The notes under the pieces: generated by a model
The model's input: the letters and a program-made list of their open reading frames with translations, nothing else
Told to the model about the DNA's origin: nothing
Database searches by the model: none
Program-made: the position numbers and the translations under genes
NCBI RefSeq assembly: GCF_005234135.1
Contig: NZ_CP039964.1
Location: 682,001 to 746,000 of the forward strand
Length of the DNA: 64,000 bases
From: Pseudorhodobacter turbinis
Lineage (GTDB): Bacteria; Pseudomonadota; Alphaproteobacteria; Rhodobacterales; Rhodobacteraceae
Direction: 5' to 3'
Part shown: piece by piece, positions 28,031 through 37,735 of the stretch
Numbering within the stretch: the first letter of the stretch is position 1
Layout: each line of letters starts with the position of its first letter

Positions 28031-28510
28031 ATGAAACATATATCCGCCGCATTGATCCCCGCCCTTCTTGTCCTCTCTGCCTGTGCCAGCCTGCCCTTTG
28101 GCAAGGCGGATCAAGGCCAGAATTCTGCCGCCGCGACTGAGCAACGCCCCCAAGCGCGCCCATTGTCGCAAGGGGTTACAGCCCCGCCACAGGGCGCGCG
28201 GACGGCTGCTGCATTGGACACGACAACCGCCGCGCAAAAGGCCGCGGTTCTGGCACCTGCGAAATCCGTTGGGGAACAAGCTTTGGGCAAGACCGCCGTT
28301 GGTTTGGGCAATGTAACAGAGCCGGGGTTCTGGCTACGCTCGGCGCTGGTGACATCCCCGGGCGCGGGCCGTGTCGTCACGGCGGGCGGGGCGTCGATTG
28401 CCGTGGATCTGATCCCCGGTGAGGGGGCAGCACAACTATCATTAGCGGCGTTTCGTGCGCTCAACCTGTCCTTGACCGACCTTCCGGAAGTGACAATTTA
28501 TGCGCAATAG
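28031..28510 (+). CDS. Small lipoprotein of unknown function
   Basis: A 159-aa predicted lipoprotein: signal of about 17 residues ending in the lipobox LSAC, then an Ala/Gln-rich low-complexity linker (residues 25-80) and a compact C-terminal domain (VVTAGGASIAVDLIPGEG, LSLAAFRALNLSLTDLPEV). Similar proteins in roseobacters have carried the name D-galactarate dehydratase, which nothing in this sequence supports. It overlaps the acyl-CoA synthetase start by 11 nt, so they are translationally linked. Confidence 0.7.
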   Translation: MKHISAALIPALLVLSACASLPFGKADQGQNSAAATEQRPQARPLSQGVTAPPQGARTAAALDTTTAAQKAAVLAPAKSVGEQALGKTAVGLGNVTEPGFWLRSALVTSPGAGRVVTAGGASIAVDLIPGEGAAQLSLAAFRALNLSLTDLPEVTIYAQ

Positions 28511-30107
28511 ATTGATCCCGCTGACCGGCGATTGGGCCGCAAAACGCGCCGCTTTTAGATGGGGGTGGCCCGAAGCCTACAACATTGCAAACGCCTGCTG
28601 TGATGATTGGGCCGCCACGGAACCTGACCGAATCGCACTGACCGAGATTACCGAGGGCGGCAGCACCGATTGGACCTATGGTGCGCTGAAGGATGCCTCT
28701 GACCGTTTGGCCAGCGCCCTTGCTGACGCGGGCGTGACGCGCGGCGATCGCGTAGCCGTGCTTTTGGCGCAATCGGCAGCGGTGCCCATAGTGCATTTCG
28801 CCGCGATGAAACTGGGGGCTGTGGCACTGCCGCTGTTCACGCTTTTTGGCGAGGATGCCTTGCTGTTTCGCCTGTCGGATTCAGGTGCGGCAGCGGTTCT
28901 GACAGATGGCGAAAGCTTGCCAAAGGTTCTGAACATCTCTGCGCAGCTTCCTGATCTGAAAGTGGTTTTTTGCACGGAAACCAATAGGGACACCCCCAAC
29001 CTCTGGGATGAGATCGCCGACCATCCCCCTTTGGAAACCCCAGTCACCACATTGGCCGAGGATCCGGCCCTGATGATCTATACATCCGGAACCACTGGCC
29101 CACCCAAGGGCGTGTTGCATGCCCATCGTGTTTTATTCGGCCATCTGCCCTGTATGGAGCTGACGCATGAAGGGTTTCCCCAAACCGGTGACAAGGGCTG
29201 GACCCCTGCGGATTGGGCGTGGATCGGCGGGCTGATGGATATGGCGATGCCTTGTCTTTTTTACGGTGTGCCACTGGTTGCCCACCGGATGCGCAAGTTT
29301 GATGCGGCTGCGGCCTATGCGATGATTGCCGAGCATAACATCCGCAACCTGTTCCTGCCGCCCACAGCGCTTAAACTGATGCGCGGCACGGATGTGCCTG
29401 CGGGCGTCAATATTCGCTCTATTTCCTCGGGCGGGGAAAGCCTTGGGGCCGAGATGCTGGCTTGGGGCAAGGACACGCTGGGCGCGCCGATAAACGAGCT
29501 TTACGGACAGACGGAATGCAACCTTAGTGTCAGCCAGGTGGCGGGGATGATGGTGGTGAAATCGGGCAGCATGGGCCAGCCCTTGCCCGGCTTCGATGTC
29601 GTCGTGATGGACGAGGATGGCACCCCGTGCCCGCCCGGCGTGATGGGCGAGATTTGCGTGCGCAAAGGGGCTGCCAGCATGTTCCTGCGCTATTGGAACC
29701 AGCCCGAGCAAACCGCCAAAAAGTTTCGCGGCGATTGGCTGCGCACCGGTGATCTGGCCAGCATGGATACGGATGGCTACCTGACCTTTGCCGCGCGTGA
29801 TGATGATGTGATCACCTCGGCCGGCTACCGCATTGGGCCAAGCGAGATCGAAAACTGTCTGATGGGGGACAGCGATGTGGTCATGGCGGCCGCCGTTGGT
29901 ATCCCCGATCCGGTCCGGACAGAGGCCGTGCGCGCCTATGTCGTGCTCCGCGACGGGGCATTCCAGGAAGGGGCCGAGGCGCGGCTTATCGCCCGTGTCC
30001 GCGCCCGCATCAGCCCGCATGTCGCCCCGCGCGACGTGGTCTTTGTGGACAGCCTGCCAATGACCGCGACCGGCAAGGTGATGCGACGAGAGCTGCGCAA
30101 TCTGTAA
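28500..30107 (+). CDS. AMP-dependent acyl-CoA synthetase
   Basis: A 535-aa cytoplasmic adenylate-forming enzyme that activates an organic or fatty acid to its CoA ester. Visible motifs are the ATP loop YTSGTTGPPKG (about residues 193-203), YGQTECN, the hinge region RTGDLASMDTDGYL, GYRIGPSEIE, and the catalytic Lys in ATGKVMRREL near the C-terminus. It resembles acetyl/medium-chain CoA synthetases; chain-length preference is not readable. It starts inside the lipoprotein gene. Confidence 0.87.
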   Translation: MRNRLIPLTGDWAAKRAAFRWGWPEAYNIANACCDDWAATEPDRIALTEITEGGSTDWTYGALKDASDRLASALADAGVTRGDRVAVLLAQSAAVPIVHFAAMKLGAVALPLFTLFGEDALLFRLSDSGAAAVLTDGESLPKVLNISAQLPDLKVVFCTETNRDTPNLWDEIADHPPLETPVTTLAEDPALMIYTSGTTGPPKGVLHAHRVLFGHLPCMELTHEGFPQTGDKGWTPADWAWIGGLMDMAMPCLFYGVPLVAHRMRKFDAAAAYAMIAEHNIRNLFLPPTALKLMRGTDVPAGVNIRSISSGGESLGAEMLAWGKDTLGAPINELYGQTECNLSVSQVAGMMVVKSGSMGQPLPGFDVVVMDEDGTPCPPGVMGEICVRKGAASMFLRYWNQPEQTAKKFRGDWLRTGDLASMDTDGYLTFAARDDDVITSAGYRIGPSEIENCLMGDSDVVMAAAVGIPDPVRTEAVRAYVVLRDGAFQEGAEARLIARVRARISPHVAPRDVVFVDSLPMTATGKVMRRELRNL

Positions 30108-30244
30108 CCCCCCAGATCGGCGGGTAGGAAGCCATTGCGCTTCGGCTGCCAGAATAAAATAAATCCTCTACCGTCGCCGCCTGTTGTGGACACATGTTCC
30201 AGAGCGGCGGCGATTGAGGGGTAACGTTCCAATGGCGCGGTCAT
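30108..30244 (-). pseudogene. Possible remnant of an acyl-CoA synthetase / fatty-acyl-AMP ligase N-terminus
   Basis: Reading the minus strand from an ATG at 30244 gives about 45 codons that look like coding sequence: PLERYPSIAAALEHV, then RGFILFWQPKRNGFLPADLGG. This resembles the start of fatty-acyl-AMP ligases (YPSLAEAL, GFxF). Beyond 30108 the frame is merely the shadow of the real synthetase gene. No good ribosome site is present. It is weak evidence for a decayed gene; it may be chance. Confidence 0.2.
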
Positions 30245-30352
30245 GGCAGAACGTCATTCCGCCCCGCCTGTCTTGGCAATCGGCTTGCCCCATTGTGTTT
30301 CAAAGCAGCATCTCTCAAAGGGAATGAAATTGCGCATATTGCAGGAGCATTC

Positions 30353-31402
30353 ATGTTTGAGTCCCTTGGTTTTGAGAACCTGACACCACGCGGTGCTTCG
30401 GTGATCCTTGGTCTGCTGATCGGTCTGGCCTTTGGTATTCTGGCCGAGGGGACCCGTTTTTGTTTGCGCCGCGGTCTTGTTGGGCCAAAGGCCGAACGCA
30501 CCCCTGCCCTTGCCTTGTGGGCGGTGGCACTGGCAACTGCGCTGATCGGGACCCAAGCCGCCGTTGCACTGGGATGGATCGGGTTTGAGAGCCACCGCCT
30601 GTTGACGCCGGACCTGCCTTGGGCTGCGATCTTGTTTGGCGGGCTGGCTTTTGGCGCGGGGATGGTGCTGACGCGCGGCTGTGCATCGCGGTTGACGGTG
30701 TTGACGGGCACGGGAAACCTGCGGGCGCTAACGGTTCTGGTGGTCTTTGCCATTGCCGCCCATGCGACGATGAAGGGGCTTCTGGCGCCGTTGCGCACCA
30801 CGCTTGGCAGCCTGACCCTGCCGATGGGTGATGCGATCAGCCTTGGCGTCTTGCCCGGCGGTCCGCTTTTGGTGACGGGGCTTTTGGCGGTGGTAGCACT
30901 TGCATATGCTGCTTCTGCGCGCCTTGGTATCAAACAGGTCATCGCAGGCGTGGCGATTGGTGCTTTGGTCCCGCTGGCGTGGGTTGGCACCGGCTTGGTG
31001 TTGTTCGACGAATTCGATCCCATCGGCATGGAAAGCCTGTCCTTTACCCTGCCCCTGTCCGAGACCCTGTTCTGGGCGATTGCCTCATCCTCGGTTGCGG
31101 CAAGCTTTGGTATCGGGCTTTTTGGTGGTTCGGTTGCGGGGGCGGCGCTGTCGTCACTGGCCACGCGCCGCTTCAAATGGCAAAGCTTTGGCTCGCCTGC
31201 CGAAACGGGGCGCTACCTTTTGGGCGGGGCCTTGATGGGGGTTGGCGGCGTTCTGGCGGGGGGCTGCACCCTTGGGGCCGGGCTGGCGGGCGTGCCTACA
31301 TTATCGGTTTCTGCCCTTCTGGCGCTGGCCGCGATCGCGCTTGGCGCACGTCTGGCGGACCGCGCCTTGCAAGGGCGCGACGCCCAGCCCGCCTTTGGCT
31401 AA
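30353..31402 (+). CDS. YeeE/YedE family transporter (thiosulfate/sulfur-compound importer type)
   Basis: A 349-aa inner-membrane protein with about nine to ten hydrophobic helices and the YeeE/YedE (DUF395) hallmark cysteines: GTRFCLRRG near residue 37, LTRGCASRLTVLTGTGN near residue 105, and AGGCTLGAGLAG near residue 305. In the thiosulfate transporter TsuA such cysteines line the path. AGGAG lies 5 nt before the ATG; the frame upstream of 30353 is not conserved in character. No TusA-like partner gene is adjacent. It ends tail to tail with the DUF3422 gene, sharing CTAA. Confidence 0.85.
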   Translation: MFESLGFENLTPRGASVILGLLIGLAFGILAEGTRFCLRRGLVGPKAERTPALALWAVALATALIGTQAAVALGWIGFESHRLLTPDLPWAAILFGGLAFGAGMVLTRGCASRLTVLTGTGNLRALTVLVVFAIAAHATMKGLLAPLRTTLGSLTLPMGDAISLGVLPGGPLLVTGLLAVVALAYAASARLGIKQVIAGVAIGALVPLAWVGTGLVLFDEFDPIGMESLSFTLPLSETLFWAIASSSVAASFGIGLFGGSVAGAALSSLATRRFKWQSFGSPAETGRYLLGGALMGVGGVLAGGCTLGAGLAGVPTLSVSALLALAAIALGARLADRALQGRDAQPAFG

Positions 31403-32682
31403 TGGAATTTCTTGCGGATCCGTCGCACCATGCCCCAGACCCCTAAAATCACCAAAGGGGCCAGCATCGCCAGCGTCATTCCCTTGGAAAGCCCCACACC
31501 CTCGGTCAGCGGATAGGCGATATAGGCCAGCAGGTTCACCGCGTAATAGCTGATCGCCACGACCGAGAGCCCCTCAACCGTAGTTTGCAGCCGCAGCTGC
31601 ACATCCGCCCGCGCATCCATGCTTTCAAGCAAGCGCTGGTTTTGTGCCGAGCGTTCCACATCCACCCTTGTGCGCAGCAATTCCGCCGCCCGTGTGGCAC
31701 GTGCCGCCATCGCATGCAGGCGCGCCTCGACCGATTTTACGGTGCGCATCGCGGGGTCATAGCGACGTGTCATAAACTCGCCAAAGGTTTGGCGGCCCTG
31801 CACCCGCTCCTCTCGCATAACAGAAATACGTTGGTTGACGATGGCCTCATAGGCCTCGGTCGCGGCAAAGCGGAAACCCGATTGTACCGATAGGCTTTCC
31901 AGTTCCGCCGCGATTTGCAGCAAGGTTTGCAGCACAGCCTCGGGCGGTTGGTCGGTCGCGGTCATCCCCGAGATCAAGGTCGAAAGCTGCGCGTCCAGCG
32001 CATTCAACTGGGGGCCAAGATCGCGCGCGCGCATCAGGCCCAGCATCGACATCGCGCGGTAAGTTTCCACCTCACAGAGCCGCTGCACGATCCGGCCCAC
32101 ACGCCGGCCCTCCGCCCCTTTGCGGATGAACACGGCAAAACGCATATGGCCCGCCGGATCGATGCGAAAATCCCCCGCGATCACCGCGGCCCCATCAACC
32201 ACGCACGAAATGGCAAGGCTTTCAGGGACAAACCAGTCCTCAAGCTTGGCCAGCATATCGGCCTCATCCTCGGGCATTTCCTCCACCCGGATCAGGGCCG
32301 AGACAAGCCGCGCGCCGGGGGCGGTGGCCAGCCAGCCCTCAGGAAAAACATCAGCCTCGCTCGGGTCAAATGCACGCGCCGAAAGCCCTGCGCCAAAGGC
32401 CGAATAGGTCACAAATTCGGTATGGTTTTCCCATTTCAGGCTATGCCGTCCGATGGTGGTGAAAAAATGCGTGGCGGCGGGCTGGGGGTGGGCGCAGCCG
32501 TGACGATCCAATAAGGCCAGAAGATGCGCAATATCGGCCCCGCGATCCCGACCGACAGCGCGCTCCGGTTCCTTAATCGCCACATAGACGGCATGGCAAG
32601 GCACGCTTAGCGCGGGAAAAGGACGGGCGTGCAACTCATTCACAAGGGCGTAGCGTTGCGGGTGGTCTTCGATCTTTGGCAT
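31399..32682 (-). CDS. DUF3422 family protein
   Basis: A 427-aa protein of unknown function. The N-terminus has the conserved YALVNELHARPFPAL, followed by the mid-region HTEFVTYS and a long helical stretch. Near the C-terminus two hydrophobic segments (VVAISYYAVNLLAYIAYPL and LAMLAPLVILGVWGMV) form a hairpin anchor. The architecture resembles a cytoplasmic domain tethered to the inner membrane, somewhat like CorA-type proteins. The ATG at 32682 has GAGGA upstream; the 8-codon extension starts with GTG. Confidence 0.82.
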   Translation of the reverse strand: MPKIEDHPQRYALVNELHARPFPALSVPCHAVYVAIKEPERAVGRDRGADIAHLLALLDRHGCAHPQPAATHFFTTIGRHSLKWENHTEFVTYSAFGAGLSARAFDPSEADVFPEGWLATAPGARLVSALIRVEEMPEDEADMLAKLEDWFVPESLAISCVVDGAAVIAGDFRIDPAGHMRFAVFIRKGAEGRRVGRIVQRLCEVETYRAMSMLGLMRARDLGPQLNALDAQLSTLISGMTATDQPPEAVLQTLLQIAAELESLSVQSGFRFAATEAYEAIVNQRISVMREERVQGRQTFGEFMTRRYDPAMRTVKSVEARLHAMAARATRAAELLRTRVDVERSAQNQRLLESMDARADVQLRLQTTVEGLSVVAISYYAVNLLAYIAYPLTEGVGLSKGMTLAMLAPLVILGVWGMVRRIRKKFH

Positions 32683-32799
32683 AGGGTCCTCAGTCAGATA
32701 CGACACTTAAGGACGCGACAGCCGCATTGTAAATTCCGCAGGGGCAACCTGCACGGTGCGCAATGGTACACTGGTATTTCCGCCACGCTGAAGACGCAA

Positions 32800-32827
32800 A
32801 ACGCCCCGCCGTTTCCAGCGGGGCGTT
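32800..32827 (-). terminator. Intrinsic terminator of pntAB
   Basis: A perfect 10-bp GC-rich stem (AACGCCCCGC/GCGGGGCGTT; arms 32800-32809 and 32818-32827, 8-base loop), 22 nt downstream of pntB. On the minus strand it runs into UUUU followed by GCG. Confidence 0.8.
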
Positions 32828-32849
32828 ATAATCATCAGTAAAATCCGTG

Positions 32850-34283
32850 TCAGTCAATCAACGGCAGCAATGCGTCCAAGGATTTTTTAGCATCGCCATA
32901 GAACATCCGGGTGTTATCTTTAAAGAACAACGGGTTCTCGATCCCGGAATAGCCGGTGCCTTGACCACGCTTGGAAACAAACACCTGTTTCGCCTTCCAG
33001 CATTCCAATACCGGCATGCCGGCGATAGGGCTGTTAGGGTCTTCTTGGGCCGCAGGGTTCACGATGTCGTTGGAGCCGATAACGATGGCCACATCTGTCG
33101 ACGGGAAATCTTCGTTGATCTCGTCCATCTCCATCACGATGTCATAGGGCACTTTGGCCTCGGCCAGCAGCACGTTCATATGGCCCGGCAAACGCCCCGC
33201 AACGGGGTGAATGGCAAAGCGCACATTCTTGCCCTTGGCGCGCAGCTTGCGGGTCAGTTCCGCCACTGCCGATTGCGCCTGCGCCACCGCCATACCGTAA
33301 CCCGGAATGATGATCACGCTGTCGGCCTCATTCAAGGCCGCCGCAACACCGTCGGTATCAATCGCGATTTGTTCACCCGAGATTTCCATCGCGGGGCCAG
33401 TGGTGCCACCAAAACCGCCAAGGATCACCGAGATAAAGCTGCGGTTCATCGCCTTACACATGATATACGACAGGATCGCACCCGAGGAACCAACCAGCGC
33501 GCCAACCACAATCAACAGGTCGTTGGACAGCGAGAAACCAATCGCCGCCGCCGCCCAGCCAGAATAGCTGTTGAGCATGGAAACCACCACCGGCATATCC
33601 GCGCCACCGATGCCCATAATCAAATGGTACCCGATGAAGAAAGCCAGCAATGTCATCACGATCAGTGGCATCGCCGATGCGGTTTGCAGGTAAAGCACCA
33701 GCATCAGCACAGAGCCAAGCGCCGCCGAAGCGTTCAACATATGCCCGCCGGGCAGCTTGTTGGCCTTGCCATCCACCTTGCCTGCCAGCTTGCCATAAGC
33801 AACGACCGAGCCGGTAAATGTCACCGCACCGATGAACACACCAAGGAAAACCTCGATCCGCAGGATCGTCAGCTCTACCGGCGCTTTATGCGCCAGCAAG
33901 GCCGCGAAACCTTCCAAGGCTGCGCGTTGGTCCAACGGCGTACCCGCGACCAATGCCGCCTCGATATGCGCGTTGTAGCCGATGAATACCGCGGCCAGAC
34001 CAACGAGCGAGTGCATCGCCGCCACAAGCTGTGGCATCTCGGTCATCTTCACCCGCTGGGCCACGACCCAACCGATGCTGCCACCGATGATCAGCATCAG
34101 GATCGAGATTACCCAATTGCCGGCCCCCGGCCCCATGATCGTTGCCAGCACAGCCAAAGCCATACCGACAATGCCATACCACACCGCGCGTTTCGCGCTC
34201 TCTTGCCCCGAAAGCCCGCCGAGCGATTGAATGAACAGAACCGCCGATACGACGTAAGCTGCTGTTGTAAAACCATATTCCAT
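32850..34283 (-). CDS. pntB: NAD(P) transhydrogenase subunit beta
   Basis: Membrane and NADP(H)-binding subunit of the proton-translocating transhydrogenase, which uses the proton gradient to make NADPH from NADH. The 477-aa protein has about eight N-terminal membrane helices and a C-terminal Rossmann domain with the [10 protein letters not shown] fingerprint (near residue 320), [18 protein letters not shown] and [11 protein letters not shown]. It lies 15 nt after pntA on the same strand. Confidence 0.97.
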   Translation of the reverse strand: MEYGFTTAAYVVSAVLFIQSLGGLSGQESAKRAVWYGIVGMALAVLATIMGPGAGNWVISILMLIIGGSIGWVVAQRVKMTEMPQLVAAMHSLVGLAAVFIGYNAHIEAALVAGTPLDQRAALEGFAALLAHKAPVELTILRIEVFLGVFIGAVTFTGSVVAYGKLAGKVDGKANKLPGGHMLNASAALGSVLMLVLYLQTASAMPLIVMTLLAFFIGYHLIMGIGGADMPVVVSMLNSYSGWAAAAIGFSLSNDLLIVVGALVGSSGAILSYIMCKAMNRSFISVILGGFGGTTGPAMEISGEQIAIDTDGVAAALNEADSVIIIPGYGMAVAQAQSAVAELTRKLRAKGKNVRFAIHPVAGRLPGHMNVLLAEAKVPYDIVMEMDEINEDFPSTDVAIVIGSNDIVNPAAQEDPNSPIAGMPVLECWKAKQVFVSKRGQGTGYSGIENPLFFKDNTRMFYGDAKKSLDALLPLID

Positions 34284-34298
34284 AATAATCGCCCCTCT

Positions 34299-35876
34299 TT
34301 ACGACTTTTGGAACATGGCGAGCATGCGCCGTGTCACCATGAAACCGCCGAAAATGTTGATCCCGGCCATCAAAACCGACAAGCCCGCCAGAATGACCAC
34401 CAAAGCGCTGCTTGATCCGATCTGGAGCAAGGCGCCCAAGATGATGATCGAGGAAATCGCGTTGGTTACCGCCATCAATGGTGTGTGCAAGCTGTGGCTG
34501 ACTTTCCAGATCACTTGGAAGCCGACATAGCACGCCAGCACAAAGACGATGAAATGCGACATGAAGCTTGCAGGCGTGAAAAGCCCCGCCAGCAGCAAAA
34601 GCCCGCCGCTGATCGCCAAAAGCCCGACTTGGTTGCGCGTCTGCGTCTTGAAGGCCGCCACTTCATTGGCGCGGCGTTCTTCGGGCGTCAACTCTTTGAC
34701 TTTCGGTTTGGGTTTTTGCACCGCAATCGCCGCAACTTTTGGCGGAGGCGGCGGGAAGGTAATTTCCCCCTGATGGGCAACCGTGGCACCGCGGATCACG
34801 TCATCTTCCATGTTATGGTTGATAACGCCGTCCTTGCCCGGTGTAAGATCGGCCAGCATATGCCTGATGTTGTTGGAATAAAGCGTCGATGCCTGTGCCG
34901 CCATCCGGCTTGGAAAATCGGTATAGCCTACGATGGTCACGCCATTGTCCGACACGATCTTTTCATCCATGACCGTCAGGTCACAGTTGCCGCCACGCTC
35001 GGCTGCAAGGTCGATCACGACGGAGCCGGGCTTCATCAGCTCGACCATGTCCTTGGTCCACAGCTTCGGCGCAGGCCGACCGGGGATCAGGGCGGTGGTG
35101 ATGACGATGTCGATATCGGGTGCCAACTCACGGAATTTCGCCAATTGCTTGGCTTGGAATTCCGGCGTCGAGGGGGCTGCATAGCCACCCGTTTCCGCAC
35201 CATCCGGCAGCTCCGAGGCATCAAATTCCAGATAGACGAATTCAGCGCCCATTGATTCAATCTGCTCGGCCACTTCGGGACGCACGTCAAAGGCATAGGT
35301 GATCGCACCAAGCGAGGTCGCCGTACCGATCGCAGCCAGACCGGCCACACCAGCCCCAACCACCAGCACCTTGGCCGGCGGCACCTTGCCCGCTGCCGTA
35401 ACCTGACCGGTAAAGAAGCGGCCAAAGTTGTTGCCCGCCTCGATCACCGCACGGTAGCCCGCGATATTGGCCATCGACGACAGCGCGTCCATCTTTTGCG
35501 CGCGGCTGATGCGTGGCACCATATCCATCGCAATGACGGACGACCCTTGCGCCTTCATCTGTTCCAAAAGCTCGGCGTTTTGTGCCGGCCAGAAGAAGGA
35601 GATCAGCGTCTTTCCCGCAACCAATTGTTTGGCTTCCGCAGGATCCGGCCCGCGCACTTTCACGATCACATCCGCAGCCCCAAAGAGGGCGGCGGTGGTT
35701 TTCACCACCTCGACGCCCGCATCTGTATAGGCCTTATCGGAGAACCCGGCGCGCATACCGGCACCGGTCTCGATCATGCATGTATGGCCCAGCTTTTGCA
35801 GCAGCTTGGCCGAATCCGGCGTCATCGCTACGCGCGCTTCGCCCTCAAAAATCTCTTTGGGTGCCCCAATCTTCAA
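34299..35876 (-). CDS. pntA: NAD(P) transhydrogenase subunit alpha
   Basis: NAD(H)-binding subunit partnered with PntB. The 525-aa protein carries the N-terminal dehydrogenase domain ([37 protein letters not shown]), a Pro/Lys linker near residues 385-410, and a C-terminal domain with three to four helices, so the alpha1 and alpha2 parts are fused as in E. coli. I chose TTG at 35876, preceded by GGGGGGAAG; this gives the usual family N-terminus, while the next TTG upstream adds 11 non-conserved residues. Confidence 0.95.
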   Translation of the reverse strand: MKIGAPKEIFEGEARVAMTPDSAKLLQKLGHTCMIETGAGMRAGFSDKAYTDAGVEVVKTTAALFGAADVIVKVRGPDPAEAKQLVAGKTLISFFWPAQNAELLEQMKAQGSSVIAMDMVPRISRAQKMDALSSMANIAGYRAVIEAGNNFGRFFTGQVTAAGKVPPAKVLVVGAGVAGLAAIGTATSLGAITYAFDVRPEVAEQIESMGAEFVYLEFDASELPDGAETGGYAAPSTPEFQAKQLAKFRELAPDIDIVITTALIPGRPAPKLWTKDMVELMKPGSVVIDLAAERGGNCDLTVMDEKIVSDNGVTIVGYTDFPSRMAAQASTLYSNNIRHMLADLTPGKDGVINHNMEDDVIRGATVAHQGEITFPPPPPKVAAIAVQKPKPKVKELTPEERRANEVAAFKTQTRNQVGLLAISGGLLLLAGLFTPASFMSHFIVFVLACYVGFQVIWKVSHSLHTPLMAVTNAISSIIILGALLQIGSSSALVVILAGLSVLMAGINIFGGFMVTRRMLAMFQKS

Positions 35877-35949
35877 CAGCTTCTTCCCCCCGTAAAAATG
35901 GCCCAACAACAGGCTACATGCCCTTGGAAAGCCCCTTAAACACCGCGTA

Positions 35950-35978
35950 ACAATATTTCACAAGATGCTAGGGAACAA
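35950..35978 (-). promoter_or_regulatory. Predicted pntAB promoter
   Basis: TTGTTC (35978-35973) and TATTGT (35955-35950) on the minus strand are exactly 17 bases apart, giving a start near 35943 and a leader of about 65 nt before the TTG start of pntA. Confidence 0.45.
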
Positions 35979-36009
35979 GAATATGTATTAAGCCACGCTT
36001 GAAAATATG

Positions 36010-36459
36010 TCAGATCCAGCGCCGGACCCTCTTTTCCCACGCCGCAAACGCTGTATCAAAGCTGGCACGAAGGCGCTCTTCCTCTGGCCGGATAAAGCGC
36101 CACTCGATAATTGCCATGAAGGCAGGGACAAGGATAAGGGCTGCCAGCGCATACCAGTAAAGGATCGCGCCCAGCAAGATCGCCGCATCCGCCAGATAGA
36201 TCGGATTGCGCGAAAAGCGGTAGACGCCATTGGTGACAAGCGCGCTTGGCGTGCGGTGCGGCACAATTGTGGTTTTCATCGCGCGAAACTGACGCGCCGA
36301 TTGAGCCATAAGCACCAGCCCCGCCACCACCAAAGCCAGTCCAAGCCCGCGCGCCCACAACGGCCCCCCGCCCGCATGCCGCAGCGCATAGGCCAGCGCC
36401 AATGCGCCCGCCAACCAGACTGGCGGCCAATCCAGCAGCTTTTCCACGGTTTTCATCAT
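36010..36459 (-). CDS. Isoprenylcysteine-carboxyl-methyltransferase-like membrane protein
   Basis: A 149-aa integral membrane protein of the ICMT / phospholipid-methyltransferase superfamily. Three to four hydrophobic helices are present, and the SAM-binding signature follows them: LVTNGVYRFSRNPIYLA near residues 73-89, then a C-terminal EWRFIRPEEERLRASF with the conserved Glu pair. Bacterial substrates of these short proteins are mostly unknown. It diverges from kynU with only 61 bases between the starts. Confidence 0.82.
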   Translation of the reverse strand: MMKTVEKLLDWPPVWLAGALALAYALRHAGGGPLWARGLGLALVVAGLVLMAQSARQFRAMKTTIVPHRTPSALVTNGVYRFSRNPIYLADAAILLGAILYWYALAALILVPAFMAIIEWRFIRPEEERLRASFDTAFAAWEKRVRRWI

Positions 36460-36520
36460 CTTGAACTTGAAACTCTTATGGCGAAACGGTTCAATGCCGT
36501 GACCAATTAAAGGATGCCTT

Positions 36521-37717
36521 ATGCCAACCGATTTTGCCAGCCTTCGTTCCCAGTTTGATTTGCCCGAGGGCGTTATCTACCTTGACGGCAACTCCCTTGG
36601 CCCGATGCCGAAGGCGGCGGCGGCACGTGTGGGCCATGCGATCACGCAAGAATGGGGGAAACTGCTGATCACCGGCTGGAACAAAGCTGGCTGGATGGCG
36701 CAACCGGCCGCAATTGGCGACCGTATCGCAAGGCTGATCGGGGCCGAGGCTGGATCGGTGGTGATGGGCGATACGCTGTCCATCAAGGTCTATCAGGCCT
36801 TGGCCGCAGCGCTGGAGATGAACCCTGAACGGCGCGTGATCCTGTCCGACACCGGCAATTTCCCTTCGGATCTTTACATGGCAGACGGGCTTTGCCGCAC
36901 GCTTGGCCCTGACTATACCCTTAAAACCGTCGCCCCCGAAGATGTCGCCGGCGCAATAGATGACAGCGTCGCGGTCTTGATGATCACAGAGGTCGACTAC
37001 CGCACGGGCCGCAAGCATGACATGGCCGCATTGACCGAACTTGCCCATAAGGCGGGGGTCTTGACGGTGTGGGACCTTGCGCATTCCGCAGGGGCGCTGC
37101 CGGTGGCGCTGGCGGATTGTGGCGCGGATTTCGCGGTGGGTTGCACCTATAAATACCTCAACTCCGGTCCCGGCGGGCCAGCCTTTATCTATGTCGCGCC
37201 GCGCCATCAGGATGTGGCGCGCCCTGCCCTTTCGGGCTGGCTGGGGCATGAGGCCCCCTTTGCCTTTGATCTCGACTACCGCCCCGGCGCAGGCGTGGAA
37301 CGGATGCGCGTTGGCACGCCGCCGGTGTTGCAACTTGCAGCACTGGAGGCCTCGCTTGATATCTGGGACCAAGTGGATATGGCCGATGTGCGCGCCAAAT
37401 CGATCGCGCTTATCGACCGCTTCATCGCGGGGATCGAGGCGCGTTGCCCAAGCCTTACCCTCGCCTCGCCGCGCGATGGCAAGCAACGCGGCTCGCAGGC
37501 GTCTTTCCGCCACCCCGAGGGTTATGCGATCATGCAAGCCCTGATCGCGCGCGGCGTGATCGGCGATTTCCGCGCACCTGATATTTTGCGATTCGGCTTT
37601 ACCCCCCTGTTCATCAATGAAGATGACGTCGATAAATCCATCGAGATTATCCGTGATGTCATGGACCGCGCCCTTTGGGATCAACCCGAATATAAAACCC
37701 GCGCCCGCGTGACTTGA
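36521..37717 (+). CDS. kynU: Kynureninase
   Basis: PLP-dependent hydrolase that splits kynurenine to anthranilate and alanine in tryptophan catabolism. The 398-aa protein has the N-terminal YLDGNSLGPMP, the PLP-binding Asp in TVWDLAHSAGALP, and the PLP lysine Lys211 in CTYKYLNSGPGGPAF. AAGGA lies 8 nt upstream of the ATG. kynA follows 18 nt downstream, so the two are cotranscribed. Kynurenine formamidase, needed between them, is not in this cluster. Confidence 0.97.
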   Translation: MPTDFASLRSQFDLPEGVIYLDGNSLGPMPKAAAARVGHAITQEWGKLLITGWNKAGWMAQPAAIGDRIARLIGAEAGSVVMGDTLSIKVYQALAAALEMNPERRVILSDTGNFPSDLYMADGLCRTLGPDYTLKTVAPEDVAGAIDDSVAVLMITEVDYRTGRKHDMAALTELAHKAGVLTVWDLAHSAGALPVALADCGADFAVGCTYKYLNSGPGGPAFIYVAPRHQDVARPALSGWLGHEAPFAFDLDYRPGAGVERMRVGTPPVLQLAALEASLDIWDQVDMADVRAKSIALIDRFIAGIEARCPSLTLASPRDGKQRGSQASFRHPEGYAIMQALIARGVIGDFRAPDILRFGFTPLFINEDDVDKSIEIIRDVMDRALWDQPEYKTRARVT

Positions 37718-37735
37718 GCCCATAGGAGAGCAGAT

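Noticed and set aside
32847..34415. Long plus-strand open frame (522 codons) antisense to pntB
   Set aside because: It is rich in His/Arg/Gln with no domain logic, and lies opposite a clear, full-length pntB. It is an artefact of GC-rich codon usage.
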